Shown: positions 7,968 to 16,587 of the stretch, piece by piece
Numbering within the stretch: position 1 is the first letter of the stretch
Layout: every line of letters begins with the position of its first letter
Translations under genes and position numbers: made by a program
The notes under the pieces: model-generated
The model's input: the letters and a program-made list of their open reading frames with translations, nothing else
The model's database searches: none
Told to the model about the DNA's origin: nothing
Origin: Fimbriimonas planktonicus
GTDB lineage: Bacteria; Armatimonadota; Fimbriimonadia; Fimbriimonadales; Fimbriimonadaceae
Assembly (NCBI GenBank): GCA_965234685.1
Contig: OZ248539.1
Coordinates: 1,550,001 to 1,614,000, forward strand
DNA: 64,000 nt
Reading direction: 5' to 3'

Positions 7968-10093
7968 AGCACACCTTCAGCATCCGCCAGATTCCGGGCC
8001 TAGTCCTAGCCTTTGCCGCCTTCCTCGCCGTGCTCATCGGCGGCCAAGTCGTGACAGATAGCCAGATGATCTTCGGAGGCGGTTCGCCCGTGCTGCTTGC
8101 GCTCATGGGCGATGCGGCCGTACCGTTGCTGACTCACGCGCTCATTGGCACGATCACCGTCGTCGCGCTGATGGCCTTTCTAGGTTCAAATCGCGTGTTC
8201 CCGATGCCCGCACACCGTCTCGGGCTGATGGTAATCGTTCTGGCCGGGCTGCTAGCCGCCAGCGCTCTCACCGCCACTTTCCGTGGCCCCGCCTTTGCTG
8301 CCCTCGTTCAATGGGGTTTCTATTTCCTGGCATTTTTCACCGCTGCCGCCGTCGTAGGCCGCGAGCACGGACCACGCCTTGTGCTGTACGCCATCTTCAT
8401 TGGCTGCACTTTGCTCGCCGTCCGAGGACTAATGGAATACGCCGAAATGAAGGCGACCGACCCTACTTGGCGCGTGTTTGCGGGCTGGATCAATCCGAAC
8501 GCTACCGCCGCCATGCTTATGGTCGGCTGGTTCTTGGGCCTCGGCCTTAGCCAGCTATCCACCCGCATCGGCACCCTGCTGAGCGTCCTTGGGCTGGCCG
8601 TAATCGGCCTTGGAATCCTGCTCACCCAGTCCAAAGGTGTTCTGCTTGTCACCGCTGGCGTATCAGTGGTGTCGCTTGTTTTTGCGGCTGTTCAGAATGC
8701 CGAAAAAGCTCGATTGAAGGTCCCGGTCGCCGCGATGGGTTTGGTCCTCATCATGGGCTTCGGCCTGACCAAGAGCCAGGCACCCGTCGCCGCCGCCGGC
8801 GGAGAGGCGTCCGCAACGGCCCTAACCCGCTTGGGCAACGCTGGCGGCACGGCCGAGCAATCAGCCGGATTCCGCACCCTTCTTTGGAAAGGTGCCATCA
8901 ACCTGATCGAGAAGAATCCAATCGGCTACGGACTCGGTGGCTACCGGTTCGAATCGGCACGCCCCGGCCTCACCACCCAAACCGTTTTCGCCCACAACTC
9001 CTACCTACAAATGGCGGTGGATTCGTCCATTCTCGCACCGCTGCTGCTGTTCGTGATCGGAATCGCGTGGCTCATCTTAATGTTCAAGGGCTACCGAAAG
9101 AGTCCGCCCGAGAAACAGATTGTTCGGCTCGCCATCATCACCGCGGTCCTTTCCATCGCCGCCCACGGGTTCGTCGATAGCGATCTCTCCTACTTCGGTA
9201 TTGGGTTCATCTTCTTCCTTTTGCTCGGACTCGGAACCACTGTAGCCACCGATGCCATCGCTCCGGAACTCCTTCTCCGACCATATCGCCTTTTAGCTTT
9301 GTCGGTACCGATCCTCTTCCTGATCTTCTCCATGTTCATCTGCGCGGGCGAAGTCTCAAAAGCGAAAGTCCGCGCCGGATTGATTTCAGGCGATCGTGGC
9401 CTCGCGGACGATCTAGCCAGCCTCCAAAATCTCGCGCCGTACGATGGCGAAACCGACTATCTCACCGGCCAGTACCGAATGGCGACCCAAGATGCTGGTG
9501 CCGTGGAGTCCTATCGCCTCGCCGCAGCAAAGAGCCCGAGCCCCCGAAACTATCGCGTCCTCGCCCGGACCCAAGAGTCGATCGGCAACTATGCCGCTGC
9601 CATGGATTCATTGCGTTCTGCCCTGCGTCGCGATCCTAACAATCTCCCGGCCCTCGCTCAGCTCATGCGGACCCAAAGCGCTTTTGGCACCGAAGAAGAC
9701 TCGGTTAACACCGCAAAGCAACTTCTATCCGTGGAAACATCCACGTACTACCAAATTCGCTCTCTCCCAGAACTAGTGCCGACCGAGACTGCGGAAGCGA
9801 GAATCTTCCTTGCCGAGCGCCTGCCTCAGGATGCGCAGCGAGCCGATTGGCTGGTTGGCGCAATCGATATCTACAATCGCTACGTCACCTCGACCGTGCC
9901 GTTGGTAGAGCGAACAGAGAAGTACGATCCGGGCTCGAACTTCGGGGGAGAGACGATGCGCAGCGTTAAAGCAAAAATGGAAATGGCTCTGAAGGCCACC
10001 AAAATGCTAACTGAACTTCGTCAGCGAACCGGCGGAGACGTCGCTGAAGTAGCAGCTTGGGCCGCTGGCTTCGAGGCCGTGCTGGCCAAGTAG
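7964..10093 (+). CDS. O-antigen ligase/polymerase-like membrane protein with TPR tail
   Basis: A 709-residue polytopic protein. About ten hydrophobic segments occupy residues 1-480, including the Wzy_C/WaaL-type loop region with GYGLGGYRF and the signature FAHNSYLQMAVDSS (about 345). A soluble C-terminal region (about 490-709) has TPR-like repeats (for example ESIGNYAAAMDSLRSALRRD). Proteins of this build join or transfer glycan chains outside the inner membrane. The ATGA overlap with the upstream glycosyltransferase places it in the same operon. Its last 73 bases overlap the 3' end of the convergent PBP2 gene. Whether it acts as ligase, polymerase or protein O-oligosaccharyltransferase cannot be decided here. 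Confidence 0.85.
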   Translation: MKHTFSIRQIPGLVLAFAAFLAVLIGGQVVTDSQMIFGGGSPVLLALMGDAAVPLLTHALIGTITVVALMAFLGSNRVFPMPAHRLGLMVIVLAGLLAASALTATFRGPAFAALVQWGFYFLAFFTAAAVVGREHGPRLVLYAIFIGCTLLAVRGLMEYAEMKATDPTWRVFAGWINPNATAAMLMVGWFLGLGLSQLSTRIGTLLSVLGLAVIGLGILLTQSKGVLLVTAGVSVVSLVFAAVQNAEKARLKVPVAAMGLVLIMGFGLTKSQAPVAAAGGEASATALTRLGNAGGTAEQSAGFRTLLWKGAINLIEKNPIGYGLGGYRFESARPGLTTQTVFAHNSYLQMAVDSSILAPLLLFVIGIAWLILMFKGYRKSPPEKQIVRLAIITAVLSIAAHGFVDSDLSYFGIGFIFFLLLGLGTTVATDAIAPELLLRPYRLLALSVPILFLIFSMFICAGEVSKAKVRAGLISGDRGLADDLASLQNLAPYDGETDYLTGQYRMATQDAGAVESYRLAAAKSPSPRNYRVLARTQESIGNYAAAMDSLRSALRRDPNNLPALAQLMRTQSAFGTEEDSVNTAKQLLSVETSTYYQIRSLPELVPTETAEARIFLAERLPQDAQRADWLVGAIDIYNRYVTSTVPLVERTEKYDPGSNFGGETMRSVKAKMEMALKATKMLTELRQRTGGDVAEVAAWAAGFEAVLAK

Positions 10094-11850
10094 CGCTTCA
10101 CAAGTTCGCGAGCAATCGGCGCCGCAACTTCCCCGCCGTGACCTGCTTCTTCCACGCGGACGCAGATCGCAATGGTTGGGTTTTCTAGCGGGGCAAATCC
10201 GACGAACCAAGAGTGCGTTAATCGTCCCTTACGCTGCTCGGCACTTCCCGTCTTTCCGCCCCACGCGAGACCCGGAATCGCGGCAGATCGGGCGGTTCCA
10301 GACTCGATGACTAGGCCCAGGGAGCGTCGCAGCGAAACCCAAAAGTCAGTTGGCAAATCAACGCGGTGCGATTCCTTGGACGGAAGTACCGAAACCTTCG
10401 AACCGTCAACCGGATCAACTGTCGCATGGACCAGGTGCGGCACGTAGTTAACGCCGTTGTTCGCAACCAGCGCCATGAGATTGGCCATCTGCAGCGGCGT
10501 AGCGCCAACCGCCCCTTGACCAATGGACCCGTTGACCACGTCACCACCAAACCAAACGGCCGGCTTTCGGTTTCGCTTCAACCACTTTTCGTTTGGCAGT
10601 GAGCCTGGATCTTCCCCACCAATTTCGATCCCCGTTCGAGAAGCAATTCCGACGGACTCAGCCGCTTCAACAAGCTTCTCGCGCCCCATTCGGTAGCCGA
10701 GCGTGCAGAAGTAAGTGTTGCAAGACTTCTCCATCGCCCGTTCAAACGAAACGCTTCCGTGATGTCCAAGGCACTTGAACGTCTTGGAACCAAGAGTAAA
10801 TCCACCCGCACAAAAAGCCGTTCCGGTTTCAGACCAAATCCCCGCCTTTGCAGCAGCGATCGCGGTTACGATCTTAAATGTCGATCCAGGGGCAAGAGGA
10901 GTCTGGACCGCCCGATTCATCATCGGCAGGTTCGGATCGTCCTTAAGACTCGCATACTCGTGCTCGCTAATCCCGCCCAAAAACAGCGATGGATCGAATG
11001 TGGGATTACTGACTAGGCAGAGCACTTCTCCGTTTCTAGGGTCAATCGCCACGGCACTCCCCTTAAATCCCTGCTCCGTAAGCATGGTCGTCGCCAACTT
11101 TTGAAGGTTCGCGTCTAGGCTCAGTACGAGTTTCTTACCGGGCGTCCCAGAGTCTCGCCCCATAATGCGGAGCGGGCGTTGCCGAGCATCCACCTCGATG
11201 TATTCTCGCCCGAGCGTGCCCATAAGGTCGAGCTCGTATGCGCGCTCAATGCCGCCCTTACCAACGTAGGGCGGAACCTTCATCTGGAACTCTTCCTTGA
11301 TCCTTTTTTCCTCGTTCGGGTTAGGCGTCCAGACATATCCCAGAACGTGGCTGAAACTTGTTGGGTCCGGATAGAACCGCATGGGTTGGGTGTCGACTGA
11401 AATGCCAGGCAACGTATCCGCGATTTCCGCAAGCTTGGAACCGGCGGCCACGCTCGCTCCAACGTAAATGGGGGTCGGCAGATGCTTTCGCCAGTACCCA
11501 TCGTTGAGCTTCTTCTCCAAGCGCTTCTTGTCTGCACCAAGAATCTCGGCGACCTGATCCAGCACTTCGGGATGCTTCCGAAGGACATCTGGCACCCCTT
11601 TCACGACGATTTCTGGGCGGACGCCGGCGACCATCTTTCCGCGGCGATCGACAATCAATCCGCGAGGCGCGAGCGAGTCGATAGAAATCTGCTCACTTGC
11701 CTCCGCCCGTTCGTTCAGCTCAGTGGCCTTTACGATTTGGAAGTAATACAACCGACCAAAAAGCGCAAGCAAAGCCACCGCCATGACCCCTGGGAATACA
11801 AGCAGTCGCGCGTCAAGGTCAGGCTGCTTCGGGGCGTGAATAACGGACAT
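10021..11850 (-). CDS. mrdA: Penicillin-binding protein 2 (class B transpeptidase)
   Basis: Crosslinks peptidoglycan, classically during elongation with a SEDS partner. About 609 residues from ATG 11850: short cytoplasmic tail, one transmembrane anchor (LLVFPGVMAVALLALFGRLY), a dimerisation region (PRGLIVDRRGKMVAGVRPEI) and a transpeptidase domain. The active-site STFK is near residue 323, SCN near 377 and KTG (GGKTGSAEQ) near 531. An in-frame extension to 11976 is read through the upstream gene and lacks family similarity, so I reject it. The C-terminal Ala-rich tail overlaps the end of the convergent gene. rodA is not in the window; the upstream genes are a bitopic protein and PBP1a. FtsI-like function is the main alternative. 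Confidence 0.9.
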   Translation of the reverse strand: MSVIHAPKQPDLDARLLVFPGVMAVALLALFGRLYYFQIVKATELNERAEASEQISIDSLAPRGLIVDRRGKMVAGVRPEIVVKGVPDVLRKHPEVLDQVAEILGADKKRLEKKLNDGYWRKHLPTPIYVGASVAAGSKLAEIADTLPGISVDTQPMRFYPDPTSFSHVLGYVWTPNPNEEKRIKEEFQMKVPPYVGKGGIERAYELDLMGTLGREYIEVDARQRPLRIMGRDSGTPGKKLVLSLDANLQKLATTMLTEQGFKGSAVAIDPRNGEVLCLVSNPTFDPSLFLGGISEHEYASLKDDPNLPMMNRAVQTPLAPGSTFKIVTAIAAAKAGIWSETGTAFCAGGFTLGSKTFKCLGHHGSVSFERAMEKSCNTYFCTLGYRMGREKLVEAAESVGIASRTGIEIGGEDPGSLPNEKWLKRNRKPAVWFGGDVVNGSIGQGAVGATPLQMANLMALVANNGVNYVPHLVHATVDPVDGSKVSVLPSKESHRVDLPTDFWVSLRRSLGLVIESGTARSAAIPGLAWGGKTGSAEQRKGRLTHSWFVGFAPLENPTIAICVRVEEAGHGGEVAAPIARELVKRYLASTASKPAAQAATSATSPPVR

Positions 11851-11866
11851 TTCTGGAATCCAAAGT

Positions 11867-12151
11867 CTACTGGGACGAAGGTCGTACGCGATGCCAAATC
11901 TTTCGCGCCGTACGAACGCTCCAACGCTGCGCTCGCTCAAATAGTTCAGGCCCCTTTGTGCGAGAGGCACTGGCAACCACCGTCCGAGGCGCGGCCGTTC
12001 GATGGGCTTGGAAATCGTTTCCTCGAACCACTTGGATGTAAAACAGCTTGAAGAAGACGCAGATCAAGGCTAAGGCCATCAAACCGGGAAAAATCCACAT
12101 CCGGATCGGTTCCGTTGACAATGCCCCGGGCCTCTGCTTTTCTTCCATCAT
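11867..12151 (-). CDS. Small bitopic protein resembling the PBP2 membrane anchor
   Basis: 94 residues lying 6 bases after the PBP1a gene and 16 bases before PBP2. The N-terminal part contains RMWIFPGLMALALICVFF followed by KLFYIQVVRGNDF. Aligned with the PBP2 anchor (RLLVFPGVMAVALLALFGRL and onward), about 13 of 31 positions are identical and most others conservative. After the anchor comes a basic extracytoplasmic tail of about 50 residues without a catalytic domain. It is either a remnant of a tandem duplication of the PBP2 gene or a working small partner with a role like FtsL. The operon position supports translation; function is unknown. Confidence 0.6.
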   Translation of the reverse strand: MMEEKQRPGALSTEPIRMWIFPGLMALALICVFFKLFYIQVVRGNDFQAHRTAAPRTVVASASRTKGPELFERAQRWSVRTARKIWHRVRPSSQ

Positions 12152-12157
12152 CCGTTC

Positions 12158-14434
12158 CTACTCCCGATGCACGGGGCAACTCTTCCGCGGAATGTTGCTT
12201 CGTTTCATGCGTCGAGTGATCGTCTCCATACAAAACGGATTTGCCACCGCAAGGGTCTCCGCGCATAGCTCGACCTCAACGACATCTTCGGTCGGACGTT
12301 TTGGCGGTTCTGGCTTCGGTGGCTGCGGTTTTTGTTCGGGTTGCTTCGGAATGGACGGCTCTTCTGCCGGCTCACCTTCGGGTTCGACTTTCGGCGTAGG
12401 TTCATCCTGGTCTTGATCCAGGTCAGTCGCCTTCGGCTCCGCAGTGTCATCCTCCGTCACCGGAGGAACCGGTACGTCGTCGACAACGGCAGGTGTGGTT
12501 GGCTTTGTTACGGCCACAACCACTCCGGACTCGTTGCCATTGTACGTCGGCATCTTGCCGCCATAGGCATTTCGCGCGAACCGCATAATGTCGACCCAGA
12601 AGTTGATCGACACGGTCCCGCCAAAGACGCTGCTACTCATGCGCGAGTTGTTTCGTGAGCCGACCCACGCGATGCCAACCAAGCCGTCGGAATAGCCGCA
12701 GAACCAGGCATCCCGGTTATCGTTTGTCGTTCCTGTTTTGCCGCGAGCATTCGGAATGCCCCGCGCCGCCGTTGCCGTACCTCGCTGGACAACTTGCTCA
12801 AGCAACTGATCCATGGAGTCCGCTACCCACTCATCGAGAACACGCGGGAATTTTCGGGCGGTGCCCACATACACCGCATTACCGTCCGGTCCCGTAACAC
12901 GGCGAATTCCAAAAGGTCGAATACGATCGCCTCTCGAAGCGAAAACGCTGTAGACCTCCGCCATCTCAAGCGGATGGACGCCCATCGGGCCAAGGGCAAT
13001 GCTCAGAACCGGATCAAGCTTTGACTGAATCCCGAAGCGGTCATGTGCGTATTGCACCACGACCTCTCGCCCGGTCTCAAACGAGGTCCAGATCGCCGGG
13101 CGATTGATCGAAAACGCAAACGCCGTGCCTAGATCGTAAGAGCTTGCATCCCATCGGCCCGAATTCTTCGGCGCCCAAACCTTGCCGTTGGACTGTGGAA
13201 ATGTAATCGGTCGGTTCGAGACCTGCTGCCCCATCGCGAGCTTGCCCGTCTGGAGCGCTGCGGCATAGACAATCGGCTTAAAGCTGGAGCCAGGCGATCG
13301 CAACCCCATGGTCACCGTGTTGAATTGGTCCTTCTTGTAGTTTGTGCCTCCGACCATCGCCACGATCTCTCCGTTGGCGTTGGTCAACACGAAGCAGCCA
13401 TCCTGTACGTTCTGCCGCCGGTGCTTTTGGACTTCGCGCAGGACTGCTCCCTCCGCGTACTCTTGGATATCCATTCGGATCGTCGTCTCGACCCGATAGC
13501 CGCCCTTCCTCAGGTTGATGTCTGGCAGCTGCTCCCGAAGGCTCTTGAAAATATAGTCAACAAAGTACGGCGCAAGCGCTTTCGACGACACAAGCAATTT
13601 CGAAGATTTCTTGACCCGTGGGTTCTCGGCCTTTGCCTGCTTGGCCTCCGATTGGGAAATCATTCCTTCTTCCAACATGATGTCAAGCACCACGTTTCGA
13701 TTAGCCAGCGCGCGTTTGTAGTTGCTAATCGGGTTTTCGTCACTCGGACGACGTACGCATCGGGACAGAATCGCCGCCTCGCCAATCGTTAGGTCTTTGA
13801 TCTCCTTCCCGAAGTAGATCTCCGCTGCCGAAGCCAGGCCGTACGCGCCTTCTCCAAAATAGACTTGCTTTAGATAAAGCTCTAAAAGCTGCTCCTTTGT
13901 TTTCAGCTTCTCAAGCTGAAGCGCAAGCGCGATGTCCCGGAACTTACGGTCCATCGAGCGGTCGTCGCCATTCACCAAGCGCTTCGCGAGCTGCATGGTG
14001 ATGGTCGATCCGCCCTGAGACAAGCGACGTTCACGCGCGGCGAGAAATGCGACGCGGAACAAACCAACTGGATCAACGCCGCTGTGCGTGTAGAACCGTT
14101 TGTCCTCCGCCGCCAAGAAAGCATTGACCACGTGGTCGGGAACATCCTTCAGCGTGAACGGCTTGCGATACTCGTCAACAAGTCGAAAAAGCTCCACTCC
14201 GTCCGCGCTAACAATGATCGTTGGTTCGGAATCTGCGACCAACATCTTTTGCTCGATCTGCTCGGCATCCGCTTGGAGATTCTTGGATGCGAAAAAGATC
14301 GTGATCGCAACGGCGCATAGAAGCCCTAACAGGAGAATAAGAAAGGCAACGAGGGTTCGCTTCAGGCGGCGAGGCCACGGGTTGCGGTACTCCTGCGCGG
14401 CTTGCTTTGGGCTAGCGGCTGGCACAATAGGCAT
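12158..14434 (-). CDS. mrcA: Class A penicillin-binding protein (PBP1a-type)
   Basis: Bifunctional glycosyltransferase-transpeptidase for peptidoglycan, 758 residues. After a basic N-terminus there is one transmembrane anchor (LVAFLILLLGLLCAVAITIF), then the GT51 domain with catalytic Glu in AAEDKRFYTHSG near 111 and QGGSTITMQLAKRLV. The transpeptidase domain has SSFK near 385, SIN in FAFSINRPA and GKTGTTND near 566. A Pro/Glu/Lys-rich C-terminal tail of about 110 residues follows. The ATG at 14434 lies inside a perfect TATAAT (14438-14433), so the real start is more likely the GTG three codons later (14425), which would be 7 bases past the -10 box. It leads the PBP operon. Confidence 0.93.
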   Translation of the reverse strand: MPIVPAASPKQAAQEYRNPWPRRLKRTLVAFLILLLGLLCAVAITIFFASKNLQADAEQIEQKMLVADSEPTIIVSADGVELFRLVDEYRKPFTLKDVPDHVVNAFLAAEDKRFYTHSGVDPVGLFRVAFLAARERRLSQGGSTITMQLAKRLVNGDDRSMDRKFRDIALALQLEKLKTKEQLLELYLKQVYFGEGAYGLASAAEIYFGKEIKDLTIGEAAILSRCVRRPSDENPISNYKRALANRNVVLDIMLEEGMISQSEAKQAKAENPRVKKSSKLLVSSKALAPYFVDYIFKSLREQLPDINLRKGGYRVETTIRMDIQEYAEGAVLREVQKHRRQNVQDGCFVLTNANGEIVAMVGGTNYKKDQFNTVTMGLRSPGSSFKPIVYAAALQTGKLAMGQQVSNRPITFPQSNGKVWAPKNSGRWDASSYDLGTAFAFSINRPAIWTSFETGREVVVQYAHDRFGIQSKLDPVLSIALGPMGVHPLEMAEVYSVFASRGDRIRPFGIRRVTGPDGNAVYVGTARKFPRVLDEWVADSMDQLLEQVVQRGTATAARGIPNARGKTGTTNDNRDAWFCGYSDGLVGIAWVGSRNNSRMSSSVFGGTVSINFWVDIMRFARNAYGGKMPTYNGNESGVVVAVTKPTTPAVVDDVPVPPVTEDDTAEPKATDLDQDQDEPTPKVEPEGEPAEEPSIPKQPEQKPQPPKPEPPKRPTEDVVEVELCAETLAVANPFCMETITRRMKRSNIPRKSCPVHRE

Positions 14435-14438
14435 TATA
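14433..14438 (-). promoter_or_regulatory. TATAAT -10 box overlapping the annotated PBP1a start
   Basis: A perfect TATAAT on the minus strand overlaps the ATG at 14434. A transcript from it would begin near the GTG at 14425, giving a leaderless mRNA. No good -35 hexamer is visible. Confidence 0.5.
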
Positions 14439-14460
14439 GCGGATGGTTGACGCTTGTCTA

Positions 14461-14487
14461 GTTGGGTCCGTTACCTTTGGACCCAAC
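14461..14487 (-). terminator. 9-bp hairpin after the sigma/RseB-like operon
   Basis: GTTGGGTCC and GGACCCAAC flank a 9-base loop, just past the stop of the RseB-like gene. No U-tract follows; weaker than the other hairpins in the window. Confidence 0.45.
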
Positions 14488-14493
14488 AAAGAC

Positions 14494-15468
14494 CTACTGG
14501 CCGCCTAAATCTCGCTTCAAACGATCCGCCACGCGGTCGAAATTCGTGCTCTTTGGACCAATCACGGCGAAGTTGATTCCCCCAACGCGCCAGGTACGCG
14601 TTGAGATCTCGCCGCGAGCAAACTTACTGAGCCGGTCAGATTTCAGATCGGCGCGCGTCTGAAACACCGTCAATCTGCCTGTGTTGCTCGTAAACATTTG
14701 CGCGAGAATGGGCTCGCCTTCTGGTCGGATAACGCGAGCGGATTCTAGCCGAAAACCGAATTCTCGCGGTATTTGAATTTGTCGGAGATTGAGCTTGGTC
14801 GTGAGCTCATTCGCCTCGGTTTGCGGAGAAACGGTCCGCAATCCCTTCCTTGACACCTTGAAAAGTCGGGAATCGATCTTATCCTTGAACTCAATCGATT
14901 TGAACTCGTAGCTCCCAACCGATGTCCCAACAAAATCATAGACTTCGCTCTTGAGGACCGCTCCGGTTGTTGGGTCGATGTAAAGCTTCTGGAGTGGATT
15001 TCCGCGCTGATCCGCAACCAGCAGCAAGCGAGTCAGTCGCCCCGCAATCAACGAACCGTTTTCTACCGAGACCTTTCGCTCTTGGCGAAACCGCGCCAAG
15101 CTCGCAACGAGCCTCAGGAGCGATTCCCCGCGACGAGGTGGCAACACGCGAACCTCATTCTGTCCAGGCAAGTAGTGTCGCCGCTCTGTAGGGTCTTCGA
15201 TGATTACTTGTCCAGAGAACGCCGAATCGTTCGGAAAGTCGATGCGAATCCGGTCGCCATCGCGCGTGATGTATTCGACCGTTTCTCGTTGTGCTCCCCG
15301 AGCGCGCACGTTCACTACCCGGACTCCGGTATATCGCAACGAGTCCGCTCTGCTCACCGCTAAACGGAGTATCTCCGGCAGGCCCTCCAGGGACGGGCGC
15401 TGCTGACCATAGCTCGTGGCCGCGCTTGCTGCAATGATCGTAGAGGCGAGAATCCTAGAAAACATCAA
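14494..15468 (-). CDS. Exported RseB/MucB-like regulatory protein
   Basis: A 324-residue protein with a signal peptide (MMFSRILASTIIAASAATSYGQ) and the two-part layout of RseB/MucB. An N-terminal lipoprotein-carrier-like beta domain (about 40-210) contains YTGVRVVNVRARG and HYLPGQNEVRVLPP, and a smaller C-terminal domain (about 230-324) contains TGRLTVFQTRAD. In Proteobacteria RseB binds the periplasmic part of anti-sigma RseA and shields it from proteolysis until envelope stress. Here the gene overlaps the anti-sigma gene by 14 bases and is third in a sigma/anti-sigma/RseB-like operon, which strongly suggests the same role. The ligand sensed is unknown. Confidence 0.75.
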   Translation of the reverse strand: MMFSRILASTIIAASAATSYGQQRPSLEGLPEILRLAVSRADSLRYTGVRVVNVRARGAQRETVEYITRDGDRIRIDFPNDSAFSGQVIIEDPTERRHYLPGQNEVRVLPPRRGESLLRLVASLARFRQERKVSVENGSLIAGRLTRLLLVADQRGNPLQKLYIDPTTGAVLKSEVYDFVGTSVGSYEFKSIEFKDKIDSRLFKVSRKGLRTVSPQTEANELTTKLNLRQIQIPREFGFRLESARVIRPEGEPILAQMFTSNTGRLTVFQTRADLKSDRLSKFARGEISTRTWRVGGINFAVIGPKSTNFDRVADRLKRDLGGQ

Positions 15469-15865
15469 GATCCAACAATGGGTCCGAGACTGGAGTCGGA
15501 CTTGAATAATCCTTCATTTCACTAACACTTAACCCAGCACCCGTGACAGACGCGTAGTTCACATCATCCTGATGGGTTGCAATCATCAAGGATTCCACCG
15601 TGCTTCCAGTCGAATCAGATGCCACAGGCCGAATGACGAACGCGACCGCAAGAGCCGCGGCCAACCCCAAGCCAAGTGCGGGCCTGAGAAGCCACCGTTG
15701 CAGATCGAGCTTCGGCTTCGGCTTGGCTTCCGCCAAAATCCGCTCATTGAGTTGACTACGCCAGTTCATGCTCGGAATTTCTTCCGGTAGGTCCTTCACC
15801 AGCTTGGCAATCGACTTCATAGAGTCGCTGACCAGTTTTTCATCCAACTGATTCTCGTTTTTCAA
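15455..15865 (-). CDS. Membrane anti-sigma factor (RseA-like position)
   Basis: 136 residues. An N-terminal helical part of about 60 residues (SMKSIAKLVKDLPEEIPSMN) would face the cytoplasm and hold the sigma factor. One transmembrane segment (PALGLGLAAALAVAFVI, about 63-80) follows, with a short exported tail of about 55 residues rich in Ser, Asp and Val. No zinc-binding HxxxCxxC motif is present, so it is not a ZAS-type anti-sigma factor. The function is assigned mainly by position: it overlaps the sigma gene by 4 bases (ATGA) and the RseB-like gene by 14 bases. The exported tail is where an RseB-like partner would dock. Confidence 0.75.
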   Translation of the reverse strand: MKNENQLDEKLVSDSMKSIAKLVKDLPEEIPSMNWRSQLNERILAEAKPKPKLDLQRWLLRPALGLGLAAALAVAFVIRPVASDSTGSTVESLMIATHQDDVNYASVTGAGLSVSEMKDYSSPTPVSDPLLDLDVF

Positions 15866-16491
15866 TCGTTGCCTCCTTCCGTCATGTAGCGCTTAACGAC
15901 AGATTGTAGATGAGCCCGGGCAAGAAACAAACGACTTTTTACGGTGCCGACGGGTATCGACAAGGTTTCCGCAATTTCCTCGTAGGACATTTCTTCACGG
16001 TCGTGAAGAAGCAGAACCATTTTAAGCTTTTCGGACATTTCCGCGATGCCTGATTCAACGACCTGAATCAGTTCTGCATCGAGCATCAGAGCTTCGGGCT
16101 GCCAGCGAGAGTCTGAAAAATCCATCTCCTCGCCATCCTCGAAGTCCGATACGAGACCAACGGAGTTGGGCGTGCGGCCCAGTTGGCGCGACCGATCGAT
16201 GCATAAGTTGTTTGCAATTCGAAACAGCCACGTGCGAACGCTGGAGCGGCCGTCAAAGCGAGCGAAGCTTTGATAGGCACGAATAAAGACTTCCTGCGTC
16301 ACGTCTGCCGCTTCGTCGGCATTGTTGACCATGCGCTTTACAAAGCCGAAAACCCTGGCCTGGTAGGCATCAACAAACTTGCCGAACGCTTCCACGTCCT
16401 GTTTGCGACAGCGATCGATTAGCGCTTCTTCAGCACCGGCTTCCATTTGCCGCCTTGGGGTTGCGGGCATTGCCCGAACGCACAGTTCCAT
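15862..16491 (-). CDS. ECF sigma factor (SigE/RpoE-like)
   Basis: About 209 residues with sigma region 2 (DAYQARVFGFVKRMVNNADE, then DVTQEVFIRAYQSFARFDG) and region 4 (MSYEEIAETLSIPVGTVKSR), joined by an acidic linker. There is no region 1 or 3, as expected for ECF sigma factors. Start choice is uncertain: I take the ATG at 16491; ATGs at 16470 and 16446 also keep the whole sigma fold, and an upstream ATG adds Cys-rich residues of no family value. It is followed by its membrane anti-sigma and an RseB-like protein in overlapping order. A GAACTT/TTTCAG pair directly upstream may be its own promoter. Confidence 0.9.
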   Translation of the reverse strand: MELCVRAMPATPRRQMEAGAEEALIDRCRKQDVEAFGKFVDAYQARVFGFVKRMVNNADEAADVTQEVFIRAYQSFARFDGRSSVRTWLFRIANNLCIDRSRQLGRTPNSVGLVSDFEDGEEMDFSDSRWQPEALMLDAELIQVVESGIAEMSEKLKMVLLLHDREEMSYEEIAETLSIPVGTVKSRLFLARAHLQSVVKRYMTEGGND

Positions 16492-16500
16492 GTTGTAGTG

Positions 16501-16528
16501 CTGAAACGCATGAGTGCATGAAAAGTTC
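16501..16528 (-). promoter_or_regulatory. Candidate ECF-type promoter of the sigma operon
   Basis: On the minus strand GAACTT (16528-16523) is followed after 16 bases by TTTCAG (16506-16501). GAACTT matches the -35 core used by RpoE-like sigma factors; the -10 match is weaker. It lies between the upstream gene's terminator and the sigma gene, so the operon needs a promoter here. Autoregulation is an inference. Confidence 0.4.
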
Positions 16529-16535
16529 AGTACAA

Positions 16536-16573
16536 ACAAAAAAGGCGCCCGAGGTCCTATGACCTCGAGCGCC
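16536..16573 (-). terminator. Rho-independent terminator of the beta-barrel gene
   Basis: Minus-strand stem GGCGCTCGAGGTC / GACCTCGGGCGCC (13 bp with one mismatch-type pair, 4-base loop, 16573-16544) followed by TTTTTTGT. A classical strong terminator, 14 bases past the stop codon. Confidence 0.9.
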
Positions 16574-16587
16574 CTCCGATGGCTCGC

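Noticed and set aside
11851..11976. N-terminal extension of PBP2
   Set aside because: The extra 42 residues are read in another frame through the small bitopic gene and have no PBP2 similarity.
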